The position numbers and the translations under genes are program-made. From the NCBI GenBank assembly GCA_030608725.1, contig JAUWDP010000025.1:1-9896 (forward strand): a stretch of 9,896 nt of DNA. Reading direction: 5' to 3'. Under the pieces are notes generated by a model. That model was given only the letters and a program-made list of their open reading frames with translations. It made no database searches and was not told where the DNA came from. The stretch is from Candidatus Bathyarchaeota archaeon. GTDB taxonomy: Archaea; Thermoproteota; Bathyarchaeia; TCS64. Of this stretch, positions 1-6,246 are shown in pieces. The number at the start of each line of letters is the position of its first letter. Position 1 is the stretch's first letter.

Positions 1-2
1 TC

Positions 3-929
3 GCATTCGTACCCAACTGCACCACAGGAATCAACACAGCCATGAACATGATCCCCATCAAACCCGGCCAGAACATCGTCACAACCGACCTCGAGTTCGG
101 CATGGGATTCATCGTCGTCAACGCCCAGAAAAGAAGAGGAGCAGAAACCAGATTCATAAAAGGCAAGGACGGCATCGTCACCACGGACCAGTTCGAGAAA
201 GCCATCGACGACGACACCGCCATCGTCTACATCGACAACCCAGCCTGGTTCAACGGCCTCCTATTCGACGTCAAGACAATCTCCCGGATAGCCCACGACC
301 ACGGAGCCCACCTCGTCATCGACACAACCCAGTCATTCGGCGCCCTCGACTGGAACATCGACGAACAAGGCGTCGACTTCGCAGCCACAAGCACATACAA
401 ATGGCTCATGGGCGGCGTATTCGCCATCAGCGCAGGATTCCTCTACATCAACGAGGAACACCTCGACAGATACAAACCCCTCTACGTCAGCGGCAGCACA
501 GCCGCGAGGAACCAGATCGAGGACTCAGCCGACGGTTACGCCCAGTACGACCTCGAATGGAAGGAAGGCATAGGCAAGTACGAGACCTACAACAGGATGG
601 AGACCTCCTACGTCGCCGTCGAGAACTCCATGAGGGTCCTCCTCGACCACGGCATGAAGAACGTCGAGAACCAGATCAAGAAGGTGGACACGGTCCTCGT
701 GGACGGCCTCCTGGAGGCGGGATACGAGCTCCAGACCCCCGCCGACGAAGCCCAGCGGATCTACCTCAACGTCAAGGTACCCGACCCCGGGGAGACCGTC
801 AAGGAGCTCCAGAAGCACGACATCCACGTCAGCTCAAGGGTGGGCGGAGTCAGGATAGCACCCCACTTCTACAACACAAAGGAAGAAGCGGAGACGCTCC
901 TCGAGAAGATAATAGAAGTCACGAAATAG
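3..929 (+). CDS. Class V aminotransferase / cysteine desulfurase-like PLP enzyme, 5'-truncated by the window edge
   Basis: The frame is open from base 3, upstream of the first internal ATG at 42, so the gene enters from the left and about 308 C-terminal residues are seen; the family is usually near 380 residues. The opening 'TTGINTALNMI'-like stretch (here CTTGINTAMNMIPIKPG) is typical of fold-type I class V enzymes. The PLP-ring aspartate lies in VIDTTQSFGALDW (Asp codon 321-323) and the Schiff-base lysine in TSTYKWLMGG (Lys codon 399-401). Relatives include cysteine desulfurases, isopenicillin-N epimerase-like and serine-type aminotransferases; the substrate cannot be assigned. No cysteine-containing mobile loop typical of IscS is obvious in the visible part. 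It precedes the dehydrogenase operon by 249 bp, which contains separate promoters, so co-transcription is doubtful, although joint work on an amino or imino acid is possible. Codons are strikingly C- and A-ending, becoming richer in G toward the 3' end. Confidence 0.85.
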   Translation, partial: AFVPNCTTGINTAMNMIPIKPGQNIVTTDLEFGMGFIVVNAQKRRGAETRFIKGKDGIVTTDQFEKAIDDDTAIVYIDNPAWFNGLLFDVKTISRIAHDHGAHLVIDTTQSFGALDWNIDEQGVDFAATSTYKWLMGGVFAISAGFLYINEEHLDRYKPLYVSGSTAARNQIEDSADGYAQYDLEWKEGIGKYETYNRMETSYVAVENSMRVLLDHGMKNVENQIKKVDTVLVDGLLEAGYELQTPADEAQRIYLNVKVPDPGETVKELQKHDIHVSSRVGGVRIAPHFYNTKEEAETLLEKIIEVTK

Positions 930-984
930 CCAAAACCCCCTATTTATCATGAAAGAATGTCATCTAGACCGAACAAGTCGAGAG

Positions 985-995
985 AAAATATATAT
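985..995 (+). promoter_or_regulatory. Distal TATA box upstream of the dehydrogenase operon
   Basis: The sequence AAATATATATC follows a purine-rich GAGAG stretch and resembles an archaeal BRE/TATA element. Its expected start site would be near 1015. Two TATCGC hexamers, at 993-998 and 1005-1010, are spaced 12 bp apart (about one helical turn) just after it. It is a second, upstream promoter candidate for the operon; because TATA is nearly symmetrical the orientation is not certain. Confidence 0.4.
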
Positions 996-1040
996 CGCAA
1001 TTACTATCGCGCCCCCAACTTATACTGGTGCCCTCACAAA

Positions 1041-1060
1041 GGAAAGGATATATATTTAAA
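1041..1060 (+). promoter_or_regulatory. Main BRE/TATA promoter of the dehydrogenase operon
   Basis: GGAAAGG (1041-1047) followed by ATATATATTTAAA is a very good match to archaeal BRE plus TATA. With the usual 24-26 bp spacing from the TATA centre, transcription should begin near 1078-1080, giving a leader of about 100 nt before the ATG at 1179. Confidence 0.65.
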
Positions 1061-1077
1061 GAGCCTCTCGCAAGGGA

Positions 1078-1087
1078 TGTGATCACA
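1078..1087. promoter_or_regulatory. Perfect 10-bp palindrome at the predicted transcript start
   Basis: TGTGATCACA is its own reverse complement and coincides with the start site predicted from the TATA box at 1048-1058. In archaea, repressors commonly bind at or just downstream of the start site, so this is a candidate operator for the operon. The regulator is unknown and the site is short enough to arise by chance. Confidence 0.35.
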
Positions 1088-1089
1088 AA

Positions 1090-1133
1090 TCTGGTAGGCC
1101 TAAAAGCCCCCAAAGGAACCCAGGCCAACCAGA
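1090..1133 (+). promoter_or_regulatory. Leader hairpin in the 5' UTR of the dehydrogenase operon
   Basis: TCTGGT (1090-1095) pairs with ACCAGA (1128-1133) and GGCCT (1097-1101) pairs with AGGCC (1122-1126), separated by a single A-A mismatch, enclosing a 20-nt loop rich in C and A. Eleven base pairs with one mismatch is strong for a leader of this size. It lies between the predicted transcript start (about 1079) and the ribosome binding site (1165-1170). It may be a cis-regulatory RNA element, an mRNA-stability element or an attenuator. It does not match a riboswitch class that I recognise, and no T-run follows it directly. Confidence 0.45.
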
Positions 1134-1178
1134 GCGAAGGGACAACACACACCCTATAAAAAATGAGGAGAAGATGAA

Positions 1179-1445
1179 ATGGCAAAGAAGATAGTGTGTC
1201 GCTGTCACGACGTGACGGAGTCGGACATAGAGTCGGCCATCGACGCCGGCTACGACGACTTAGAGACACTCAAAAGGATCACCGGCGTGACGACGGGCCA
1301 CTGCCAGGGAAAGACCTGCCTCTCCCTGACCATGGACATCCTCGGCCGGAAGAAAGGAGAGAGACTCAGCCAGACCACGAGGATCAGAGCCCCGATAGAC
1401 CCCGTGACCCTCGGAAGCCTCGTCACCAGGAAGGAGACCCCCTAG
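1179..1445 (+). CDS. BFD-like [2Fe-2S] protein, small (delta-type) subunit of an amine/proline dehydrogenase complex
   Basis: This 88-residue protein is a stand-alone bacterioferritin-associated-ferredoxin (BFD) domain. The cluster ligands are visible as Cys7-x-Cys9 (VCRCHDVT) and Cys42-x4-Cys47 (GHCQGKTC), with the helical spacer DIESAIDAGYDDLETLKRITG between them. In Thermococcales dye-linked L-proline dehydrogenase the smallest subunit is of similar size; in sarcosine oxidase alpha and related proteins the same domain is fused to the FAD/NAD subunit. The start is set by GAGGAG at 1165-1170, nine bases upstream of ATG 1179; the nearer ATG at 1174 stops after six codons. The stop is 4 nt before the next start, so the two are translated together. 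It probably relays single electrons between flavin centres. Confidence 0.88.
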   Translation: MAKKIVCRCHDVTESDIESAIDAGYDDLETLKRITGVTTGHCQGKTCLSLTMDILGRKKGERLSQTTRIRAPIDPVTLGSLVTRKETP

Positions 1446-1449
1446 AGAC

Positions 1450-3048
1450 GTGAATGCAATGGTAGACTGGAGAATATACGAACACCCAATACTCGAGTTC
1501 GACAGGGGCAAGGAGGTCACGATCTACCTCGACGGAAAGCCCATGAAGGCATTCGAGAGCGAAACGGTCGCAGCAGCCCTCTACGCCAACGGCCTCAGGG
1601 AGTTCAGCAAGAGCATCAAGTACCGAAGGCCCAGAGGCTTCTTCTGCGCCATCGGAAGATGCTCGGCATGCATGATGGAGGTCGACGACGTCCCCAACGT
1701 CCGAACCTGCGTCGTCATGTGCAAGGAAGGCACGCAGATAAAACGCCAGAAGTACCCAGCCGACTACCTGAATCCCATCCTCAACCTGATGAAGCTCCCA
1801 CCAGCAGTCTACATGAGGCTGATGACCAAGCCCAGCTTCGTCTACAAGCCCGCAATGACCGTCATGAGGGAGCTCACAGGCCTCGGTAAATTCAAGAAAG
1901 ACCTGCCGGGACCAGCCCCCACAACAATGGGGAACGAGGGAACCCTGGAGACCGACTTCCTCGTCGTAGGAGGCGGACCAGCTGGAATGCAGGCTTCCAT
2001 AGAGGCGGGCCAGAGGGGCGTCAACATCATAATCGTCGACGATAAGGACCGCCTCGGCGGCCAGCTCCTCAAGCAGACCCACACATTCTTCAGCGACATC
2101 AAGTACGCGGCAGGAAAGCGAGGGTTCAAGCTGGGTGAGCAGATGATAGCCCAGCTCTCAGAGCTCCCCAACGTGAAGGTCCTCACAGAGACGAGCGCCG
2201 TCGGCTACTACCCCAACGAGAACGTCATGCTCATGAAACGCCCCGGAAACGCCACTCTCAAGGTCAAAGCGAAGAAGTACCTCGTCGCAACAGGAGCCTA
2301 CGAGAAGACCCTGGTATTCGAGAACAACGACATCCCAGGAGTCTACGGCGCAGGCGGAGTCCAGACCCTACTCAACGTATTCGGCGTCAAGCCAGGGAAC
2401 AGGGGTATCCTCCTGGGAACAGGGAACGTCGCTCTAATAGTAGCCTTCCACCTCATCCAGGCAGGGATCGAAGTCGTGGGAGTCTACGCCCCCAGCTTCA
2501 GGAGAGTGAGGGGCTACTTCGTCCACGCAGCGAAGATTCAGCGACATGGCGTCCCAATCGTCACGAGGCACACAATCGTGAAAGCCCTCGGCAAGGACGA
2601 GGTGGAGGGCGCCATCATGACAAAGCTCAACTCCGACTACTCACCGGTAGAGGGCAGCCAGTTCACTGTGGACTGCGACTTCATCTGCATCGGCGTCGGA
2701 CTCAACCCCGCGTACGACCTCGTGCAGCTCTTCAACCCCAAGATGGTCAACAACGGCACCCTCGGAGGCGTGGTCCCCATAAGGGACAAGACATACCGCT
2801 TCGCTGAGAACGCCTACATCGCAGGAGACTGCGGGAGCATCGAGGAGGCCACCACGGCGGTGCTCGAGGGGGGGCTAGCCGGCCTGTACGTGACGGAGGC
2901 TCTGGGAAGGGGTGACGAGGGTGTTACGGCGAAGATCGAGGAGTACACCCATGCCCTCGTGGAGGATAGGGGCTCCCCCTTCAGCACACGTCTAAAGGCC
3001 GCCATTGAGGAGATTACCGTGGAGAACATAGAGGAGGTGCTCAACTAG
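1450..3048 (+). CDS. FAD/NAD-dependent oxidoreductase with N-terminal [2Fe-2S] domain (SoxA/HcnAB/PDH-alpha-like)
   Basis: This alpha-type subunit has 532 residues. Residues about 20-100 form a plant-ferredoxin-like [2Fe-2S] domain as in sarcosine oxidase alpha and HcnA, with Cys66, Cys71, Cys74 and Cys87 (FFCAIGRCSACMMEV then RTC). A pyridine-nucleotide-disulfide oxidoreductase fold follows: FAD-binding GGGPAG at 174-179, second dinucleotide motif GTGNVAL at 323-329, and the FAD-end motif AYIAGDCG around 455-462. It most likely reoxidises the complex, passing electrons to NAD+ or an acceptor while the beta subunit oxidises the amine. No BFD or T-domain is fused; those functions are in neighbouring genes or absent. 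GTG 1450 was kept as the start, four bases after the previous stop; ATG 1459 is an equally good start three codons later. The last 60 codons are richer in G-ending codons than the rest. Confidence 0.9.
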   Translation: MNAMVDWRIYEHPILEFDRGKEVTIYLDGKPMKAFESETVAAALYANGLREFSKSIKYRRPRGFFCAIGRCSACMMEVDDVPNVRTCVVMCKEGTQIKRQKYPADYLNPILNLMKLPPAVYMRLMTKPSFVYKPAMTVMRELTGLGKFKKDLPGPAPTTMGNEGTLETDFLVVGGGPAGMQASIEAGQRGVNIIIVDDKDRLGGQLLKQTHTFFSDIKYAAGKRGFKLGEQMIAQLSELPNVKVLTETSAVGYYPNENVMLMKRPGNATLKVKAKKYLVATGAYEKTLVFENNDIPGVYGAGGVQTLLNVFGVKPGNRGILLGTGNVALIVAFHLIQAGIEVVGVYAPSFRRVRGYFVHAAKIQRHGVPIVTRHTIVKALGKDEVEGAIMTKLNSDYSPVEGSQFTVDCDFICIGVGLNPAYDLVQLFNPKMVNNGTLGGVVPIRDKTYRFAENAYIAGDCGSIEEATTAVLEGGLAGLYVTEALGRGDEGVTAKIEEYTHALVEDRGSPFSTRLKAAIEEITVENIEEVLN

Positions 3049-3564
3049 ATGTCAAAGGAAGAACTTAACGCCCTTCAGAGGGGATACCACCGAAGAGAAG
3101 AGCTCGAGGAGCTCGGCGTCCTACCCCCAGAGGAGATGGTGAAGGAGAAGCGAGTAGCACTCATCGAGTGCGTCGAGGAGATACCGTGCAACCCCTGCGC
3201 CTTCGTATGCAGGCTGGACGCCATCGAGAAGGAAGACCTATGCGCACTCGGAAAAGTCGACTGGGAGAAGTGCACTGGCTGCACCCTGTGCGTCGCCGTC
3301 TGCCCAGGCCTCTCCATATTCCTCCAACAGATCAAGGACGGAAAGGGCTACGTCACCATGCCATATGAGCTCCTCCCCGCACCCAAGGTCGGCATGACCG
3401 TCCAGCTAATGGACAGGTCGGGGAAGGATGTCGGCGAGGGAAAGATAGTGAACCCCACATATCAGGCGAAGGGAGACGCCTACCCCCGCTGGGTGGTCAC
3501 CGTCGAGATGGACGACCCCGCGCTCTCGTACGAGGTGCGGGCCTTCAAGATACTGGAGGAATGA
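3049..3564 (+). CDS. 4Fe-4S ferredoxin-type subunit (gamma-type) of the amine/proline dehydrogenase complex
   Basis: This 171-residue protein, close to the 19 kDa of the gamma subunit of Thermococcales L-proline dehydrogenase, carries two cysteine groups. The first is Cys41-x5-Cys47-x2-Cys50-x3-Cys54 (ECVEEIPCNPCAFVC). The second is the classical Cys75-x2-Cys78-x2-Cys81-x3-Cys85-Pro (CTGCTLCVAVCP). A lone Cys65 lies between them. Residues about 105-171 form a beta-rich C-terminal region (PKVGMTVQLMDRSG, WVVTVEMDD) without cysteines that may bind the partner subunits. The start is fixed by GGAGG about 13 nt upstream at 3032-3036; the ATG directly abuts the alpha-subunit stop codon. It should carry one or two 4Fe-4S clusters bridging the beta and alpha flavins. 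The ATGA overlap with the next gene implies coupled translation. Confidence 0.87.
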   Translation: MSKEELNALQRGYHRREELEELGVLPPEEMVKEKRVALIECVEEIPCNPCAFVCRLDAIEKEDLCALGKVDWEKCTGCTLCVAVCPGLSIFLQQIKDGKGYVTMPYELLPAPKVGMTVQLMDRSGKDVGEGKIVNPTYQAKGDAYPRWVVTVEMDDPALSYEVRAFKILEE

Positions 3565-3566
3565 GA

Positions 3567-4676
3567 ATGCCAAAATATAAGACCATCGTCATTGGCGGCG
3601 GGGCCATGGGCCTCAGCGTCGCATACAACCTCATGAAGAGGGGCCGTGAAGCTCACGTCCTCGAGGGGGACTACCTCAACGCAGGATCCACCGGCAGGAA
3701 CGTCGGCGTCCTCAAAGCCCGGAATCCCTACGCGATGGGGAACGGGAACGAGGACCTCGTGACGCTCGCCAAGGAGGGCCTAAAGCTCCACGCCAACTTC
3801 TCAAGTGAGTTGGGGATCAACACATTCTACAAGAAGAGCGGGTGCCTCATCGTCGCCAAGGACGAGGAGGACCTCAAGGAGCTAAACGACTATCACAAGC
3901 ACTTCAAATCTCTGGGCCTCGACGAGGTCCAACTCACACCGGAAGACATCCACAGCAAATGGCCCTACATGGACCCCGAAAGCATCATCTCAGGATTCTA
4001 CTCACCCAGCGAGGCCAACGCCCACCCCTTCGGGGTAGTCTGGGCCTACGTGGAGAACATCCGCAAGATGAAGGGCACCGTAGAGAAGCAGAACAAGGTC
4101 ACAATGGTAGAGAAGACCTCCGACGGCTTCAAGGTCACCGCAGAAAAGGGGGAGTACGAAGCTGAGAACGTGGTGGTGGCCTGCGCAGAGCGCTCCTCGG
4201 ACCTCACCGAGCAGCTGGGCTTCAAGATACCCATGACGCCGATGCGTAAGGAGGTCCTCATCTCCGAGCCCGTGCGGCCCTTCTTCGGGCCCACCGTGGA
4301 GCGGCTCTCCACCCACTTCCAGGTCACCCAGACCATGAGGGGGGAGATAATGGGGACCATCGACTGGATGGAGCCGGGGTACGACCTCGTGGAGACCACC
4401 TCGGAGTTCCTCAACAGCTTCGCCGACGAGATCGTCCCCATCATGCCGGTCCTCCGGAACCTGAACATCATCAGGCAGTGGACGGGGATCTGCGACAGGA
4501 CCCCCGACGACAAGCCGGCCGTGGGGAGACTCGACGAGGGACTCTACGTCACATGCGGGTACCACGACTACGGGATCACCATGGTCCCTGCCGTAGGCCG
4601 GCTCCTGGCGGAGACCATCGCCAGCGGCGAGACCAGCCCCATGCTGAAGCCCTTCGACCCGCTGAGGTTCGGCTGA
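3567..4676 (+). CDS. DAO-family FAD oxidoreductase (SoxB/PDH-beta-like catalytic subunit)
   Basis: This 369-residue protein begins with the ADP-binding betaalphabeta fold of D-amino-acid-oxidase-family flavoproteins (GGGAMG, Gly10-x-Gly12-x2-Gly15), followed by STGRNVG, the segment that wraps the FAD pyrophosphate. The C-terminal signatures RQWTGICDRTPDDKPAVG and CGYHDYGITMVPAVGRLLAE are those of sarcosine oxidase beta, HcnC and proline dehydrogenase beta relatives. It should oxidise a secondary amine or imino acid (L-proline, sarcosine, an opine or glycine); the substrate cannot be read from the sequence. ATG 3567 is preferred because GGAGG at 3555-3559 sits seven bases ahead; ATG 3561, which overlaps the gamma stop as ATGA, is the alternative. 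Base use changes inside the gene, C/A-ending codons giving way to G-ending ones after about 4150. It ends the operon, before a T-rich run. Confidence 0.9.
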   Translation: MPKYKTIVIGGGAMGLSVAYNLMKRGREAHVLEGDYLNAGSTGRNVGVLKARNPYAMGNGNEDLVTLAKEGLKLHANFSSELGINTFYKKSGCLIVAKDEEDLKELNDYHKHFKSLGLDEVQLTPEDIHSKWPYMDPESIISGFYSPSEANAHPFGVVWAYVENIRKMKGTVEKQNKVTMVEKTSDGFKVTAEKGEYEAENVVVACAERSSDLTEQLGFKIPMTPMRKEVLISEPVRPFFGPTVERLSTHFQVTQTMRGEIMGTIDWMEPGYDLVETTSEFLNSFADEIVPIMPVLRNLNIIRQWTGICDRTPDDKPAVGRLDEGLYVTCGYHDYGITMVPAVGRLLAETIASGETSPMLKPFDPLRFG

Positions 4677-4677
4677 C

Positions 4678-4703
4678 TTTTTTCTTTCCTTATCCCTTCT
4701 TTC
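4678..4703 (+). terminator. T-rich terminator after the dehydrogenase operon
   Basis: The bases directly after the stop codon of the beta subunit read as several T runs (ACTTTTTTCTTTCC then CCTTCTTTC). Archaeal intrinsic termination needs only such T-rich stretches without a hairpin, and this one separates the operon from the pgk promoter. Confidence 0.55.
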
Positions 4704-4730
4704 ATCTGGGGACAGGGCCTTTTGTCCAGT

Positions 4731-4740
4731 AGTTTTATAT
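4731..4740 (+). promoter_or_regulatory. TATA box of the phosphoglycerate kinase gene
   Basis: AGTTTTATAT precedes pgk and places transcription start near 4761. Exactly the same ten bases occur at 5996-6005 ahead of the tRNA. Because the box lies inside the longest open frame, starts at TTG 4722 or GTG 4749 would be upstream of the message and are unlikely. Confidence 0.6.
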
Positions 4741-4778
4741 CGACAGGCGTGAAATCTCCGAGGATTGCGGGGTCTGCC

Positions 4779-5993
4779 TTGGTCTTCGATTTCCTTACTC
4801 TTGATGACGTGGAGGTCGAGGGGAAGACTGTTTTTCTGCGTGTCGACGTTAATGTCCCCCTTGATCCGGCCTCTAAGCGTATCCTGGATGCGTCTCGTAT
4901 CGTGGCGACGTTGAGGACCCTCCGTGAGCTTAGGGAGGCCAGGGTCGTCTTGGGGGCTCATCAGAGTCGTCCGGGGAAGTACGACTTCTCGTCCCTGGAG
5001 CTGCATGCCCGTGTCCTGCAGATGTACCTGAACGACAGGGTGCGGTACACGGATGACATCGTGGGGGATGAGGCCAAGTCGATGATCGATGGGCTCGTAC
5101 CCGGGCAGATTCTGGTGCTTAATAATCTGCGCATGCTTGAGGAGGAGAATATGCAGGGAACCCCCGAGGAGGTGGCGGGGACGAGGCTGGTGGAGACGCT
5201 GGGGCCCTATTTCGACCTCGTGGTGAATGACGCCTTCGCGGCCTGTCACAGGAGTCAGCCGAGTCTGGTGGGCTTCGGGGAGGTGGTGCCGATGGTGGCG
5301 GGGCGGCTCATGGAGGCCGAGCTGGAGGCATTGGACAGGGTGGTGGTCGACCCGGCCAGGCCCTGTGTCTTCGTGTTGGGCGGGGCGAAGGTGGAGGACC
5401 GGATCCCCGTGATGAGGAGGGTGCTGGGGGAGGGGATCGCCGACAGGATTTTGATCGGGGGGATGATCAGGGATACGTTCCACAGGGCGAAGCTGAACAG
5501 CCCGGAGATCCTTGGGGGTCTGGATGAGGTTGAGCGTGGGCTGGTGGATGAGGCTGGGGAGCTCCTGGAGGCCTATGGGGATGCGATAGAGATGCCCGTT
5601 GATGTGGCGTTGGATGTTAAGGGGGAGAGGGTGGAGATCGGTGTGGACTACATCACGGATGAGAGGAATATCTACGACATCGGACTGAACACGTTGGCGA
5701 GGTTCTGCGACCGGGTGAAGCGGGCGGGGACGGTGGTGGCGGAGGGGCCTCTGGGGATGTTCGAGAGGCGCGGCTTCGATATCGGGACGAAGGAGTTGCT
5801 GCGGGCGATGGCGGAGTGTCGTGGGTTTACGTTGGTTGGTGGTGGTCATCTGGGGGGGATGGCGGCGATGATGGATGTGTATGGCAGGATGAGCCATGTG
5901 AGCACCGGTGGGGGGGCGATGCTGGCGATATTGGCGGGGGAGGATCCGCCTGTGCTGGCTGCGCTGAGGCGGAGCCGTGAGAGGTACGGTTAG
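4779..5993 (+). CDS. pgk: Phosphoglycerate kinase, archaeal type
   Basis: The enzyme interconverts 1,3-bisphosphoglycerate plus ADP and 3-phosphoglycerate plus ATP in glycolysis/gluconeogenesis. From the chosen start it has 404 residues, as archaeal PGKs do (about 410). Substrate-binding motifs are FLRVDVNVPLDP (Arg21, Asp23, Asn25) and GAHQSRPG (His61, Arg64). The central NDAFAACHRSQPS and GGAKVEDRI follow. The C-terminal nucleotide site reads VVAEGPLGMFE and TLVGGGHLGG, the archaeal GGGH form in place of the bacterial GGGD. No ATG is available near the N-terminus. TTG 4779 gives MVFDFLTLDDVEVEGK, which lines up with archaeal PGK starts and leaves a leader of about 17 nt; GTG 4749 and TTG 4722 overlap or precede the promoter. 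Codons are dominated by G and T endings, the opposite of the operon upstream. It is a single-gene unit directly followed by a tRNA promoter. Confidence 0.93.
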   Translation: MVFDFLTLDDVEVEGKTVFLRVDVNVPLDPASKRILDASRIVATLRTLRELREARVVLGAHQSRPGKYDFSSLELHARVLQMYLNDRVRYTDDIVGDEAKSMIDGLVPGQILVLNNLRMLEEENMQGTPEEVAGTRLVETLGPYFDLVVNDAFAACHRSQPSLVGFGEVVPMVAGRLMEAELEALDRVVVDPARPCVFVLGGAKVEDRIPVMRRVLGEGIADRILIGGMIRDTFHRAKLNSPEILGGLDEVERGLVDEAGELLEAYGDAIEMPVDVALDVKGERVEIGVDYITDERNIYDIGLNTLARFCDRVKRAGTVVAEGPLGMFERRGFDIGTKELLRAMAECRGFTLVGGGHLGGMAAMMDVYGRMSHVSTGGGAMLAILAGEDPPVLAALRRSRERYG

Positions 5994-5995
5994 TC

Positions 5996-6005
5996 AGTTT
6001 TATAT
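5996..6005 (+). promoter_or_regulatory. TATA box of tRNA-Pro
   Basis: AGTTTTATAT lies 27-36 bases before the first tRNA base and three bases after the pgk stop codon, so the tRNA is transcribed from its own promoter with a leader of only a few bases. The same ten-mer drives pgk. Confidence 0.6.
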
Positions 6006-6031
6006 GGGCTGGCTGCGTACGTGTTCTGGCT

Positions 6032-6108
6032 GGGGTCGTGGTCAAGCTTGGTACGATACGCGGTTTGGGTCCGCGTGATCCCCGGTTCGAATCCGGGCGA
6101 CCCCACCA
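6032..6108 (+). tRNA. tRNA-Pro, anticodon TGG, with encoded CCA
   Basis: The acceptor stem GGGGTCG (6032-6038) pairs fully with CGACCCC (6098-6104), followed by A73 and a gene-encoded CCA (6106-6108). The anticodon arm is CGCGG-TTTGGGT-CCGCG, placing TGG at 6066-6068 for proline. The variable loop is TGATC and the T arm is CCCGG-TTCGAAT-CCGGG. The D arm is short (G-U, U-A, C-G plus an A-C mismatch) with the conserved GG in its loop. There is no intron. Its antisense translates to a familiar spurious peptide (GSPGFEPGITRTQ), which is not a gene. Confidence 0.97.
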
Positions 6109-6186
6109 TTCGTGTGGCTGGCAGGGGATAAGGGTTCCGCGGGGTTTTTCCGTGTGAGGTCCGTTGTGTTTGGTGTGTGTTGTTCA

Positions 6187-6246
6187 CTGATCCGTTGAAG
6201 GGGTTTTGGTGTGAATAGGTACTCCTTTTGGTATGAACCGGATCAG
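6187..6246 (+). repeat. Nested inverted repeat able to form a two-stem RNA hairpin
   Basis: CTGATCCG (6187-6194) is the exact reverse complement of CGGATCAG (6239-6246); TT 6195-6196 can extend the stem to AA 6236-6237 past one bulged C. Inside it AAGGGGT (6198-6204) pairs with ACTCCTT (6221-6227) with one G-U, leaving a 16-nt apical loop and an eight-base one-sided internal loop. A T5 run follows at 6256-6260. It may be part of a small structured RNA, a processed tRNA trailer or a DNA-binding site; I do not recognise a family. Confidence 0.4.

Noticed and set aside
4002..5897. A 631-codon open frame on the minus strand opposite the beta subunit and pgk
   Set aside because: It is the antisense shadow of two well-recognised genes, with a His/Pro/Arg-rich low-complexity translation caused by G-rich third positions of pgk.
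5990..6187. Minus-strand 65-codon frame containing GSPGFEPGITRTQ
   Set aside because: This is the familiar false peptide from the antisense of a tRNA gene (here tRNA-Pro).
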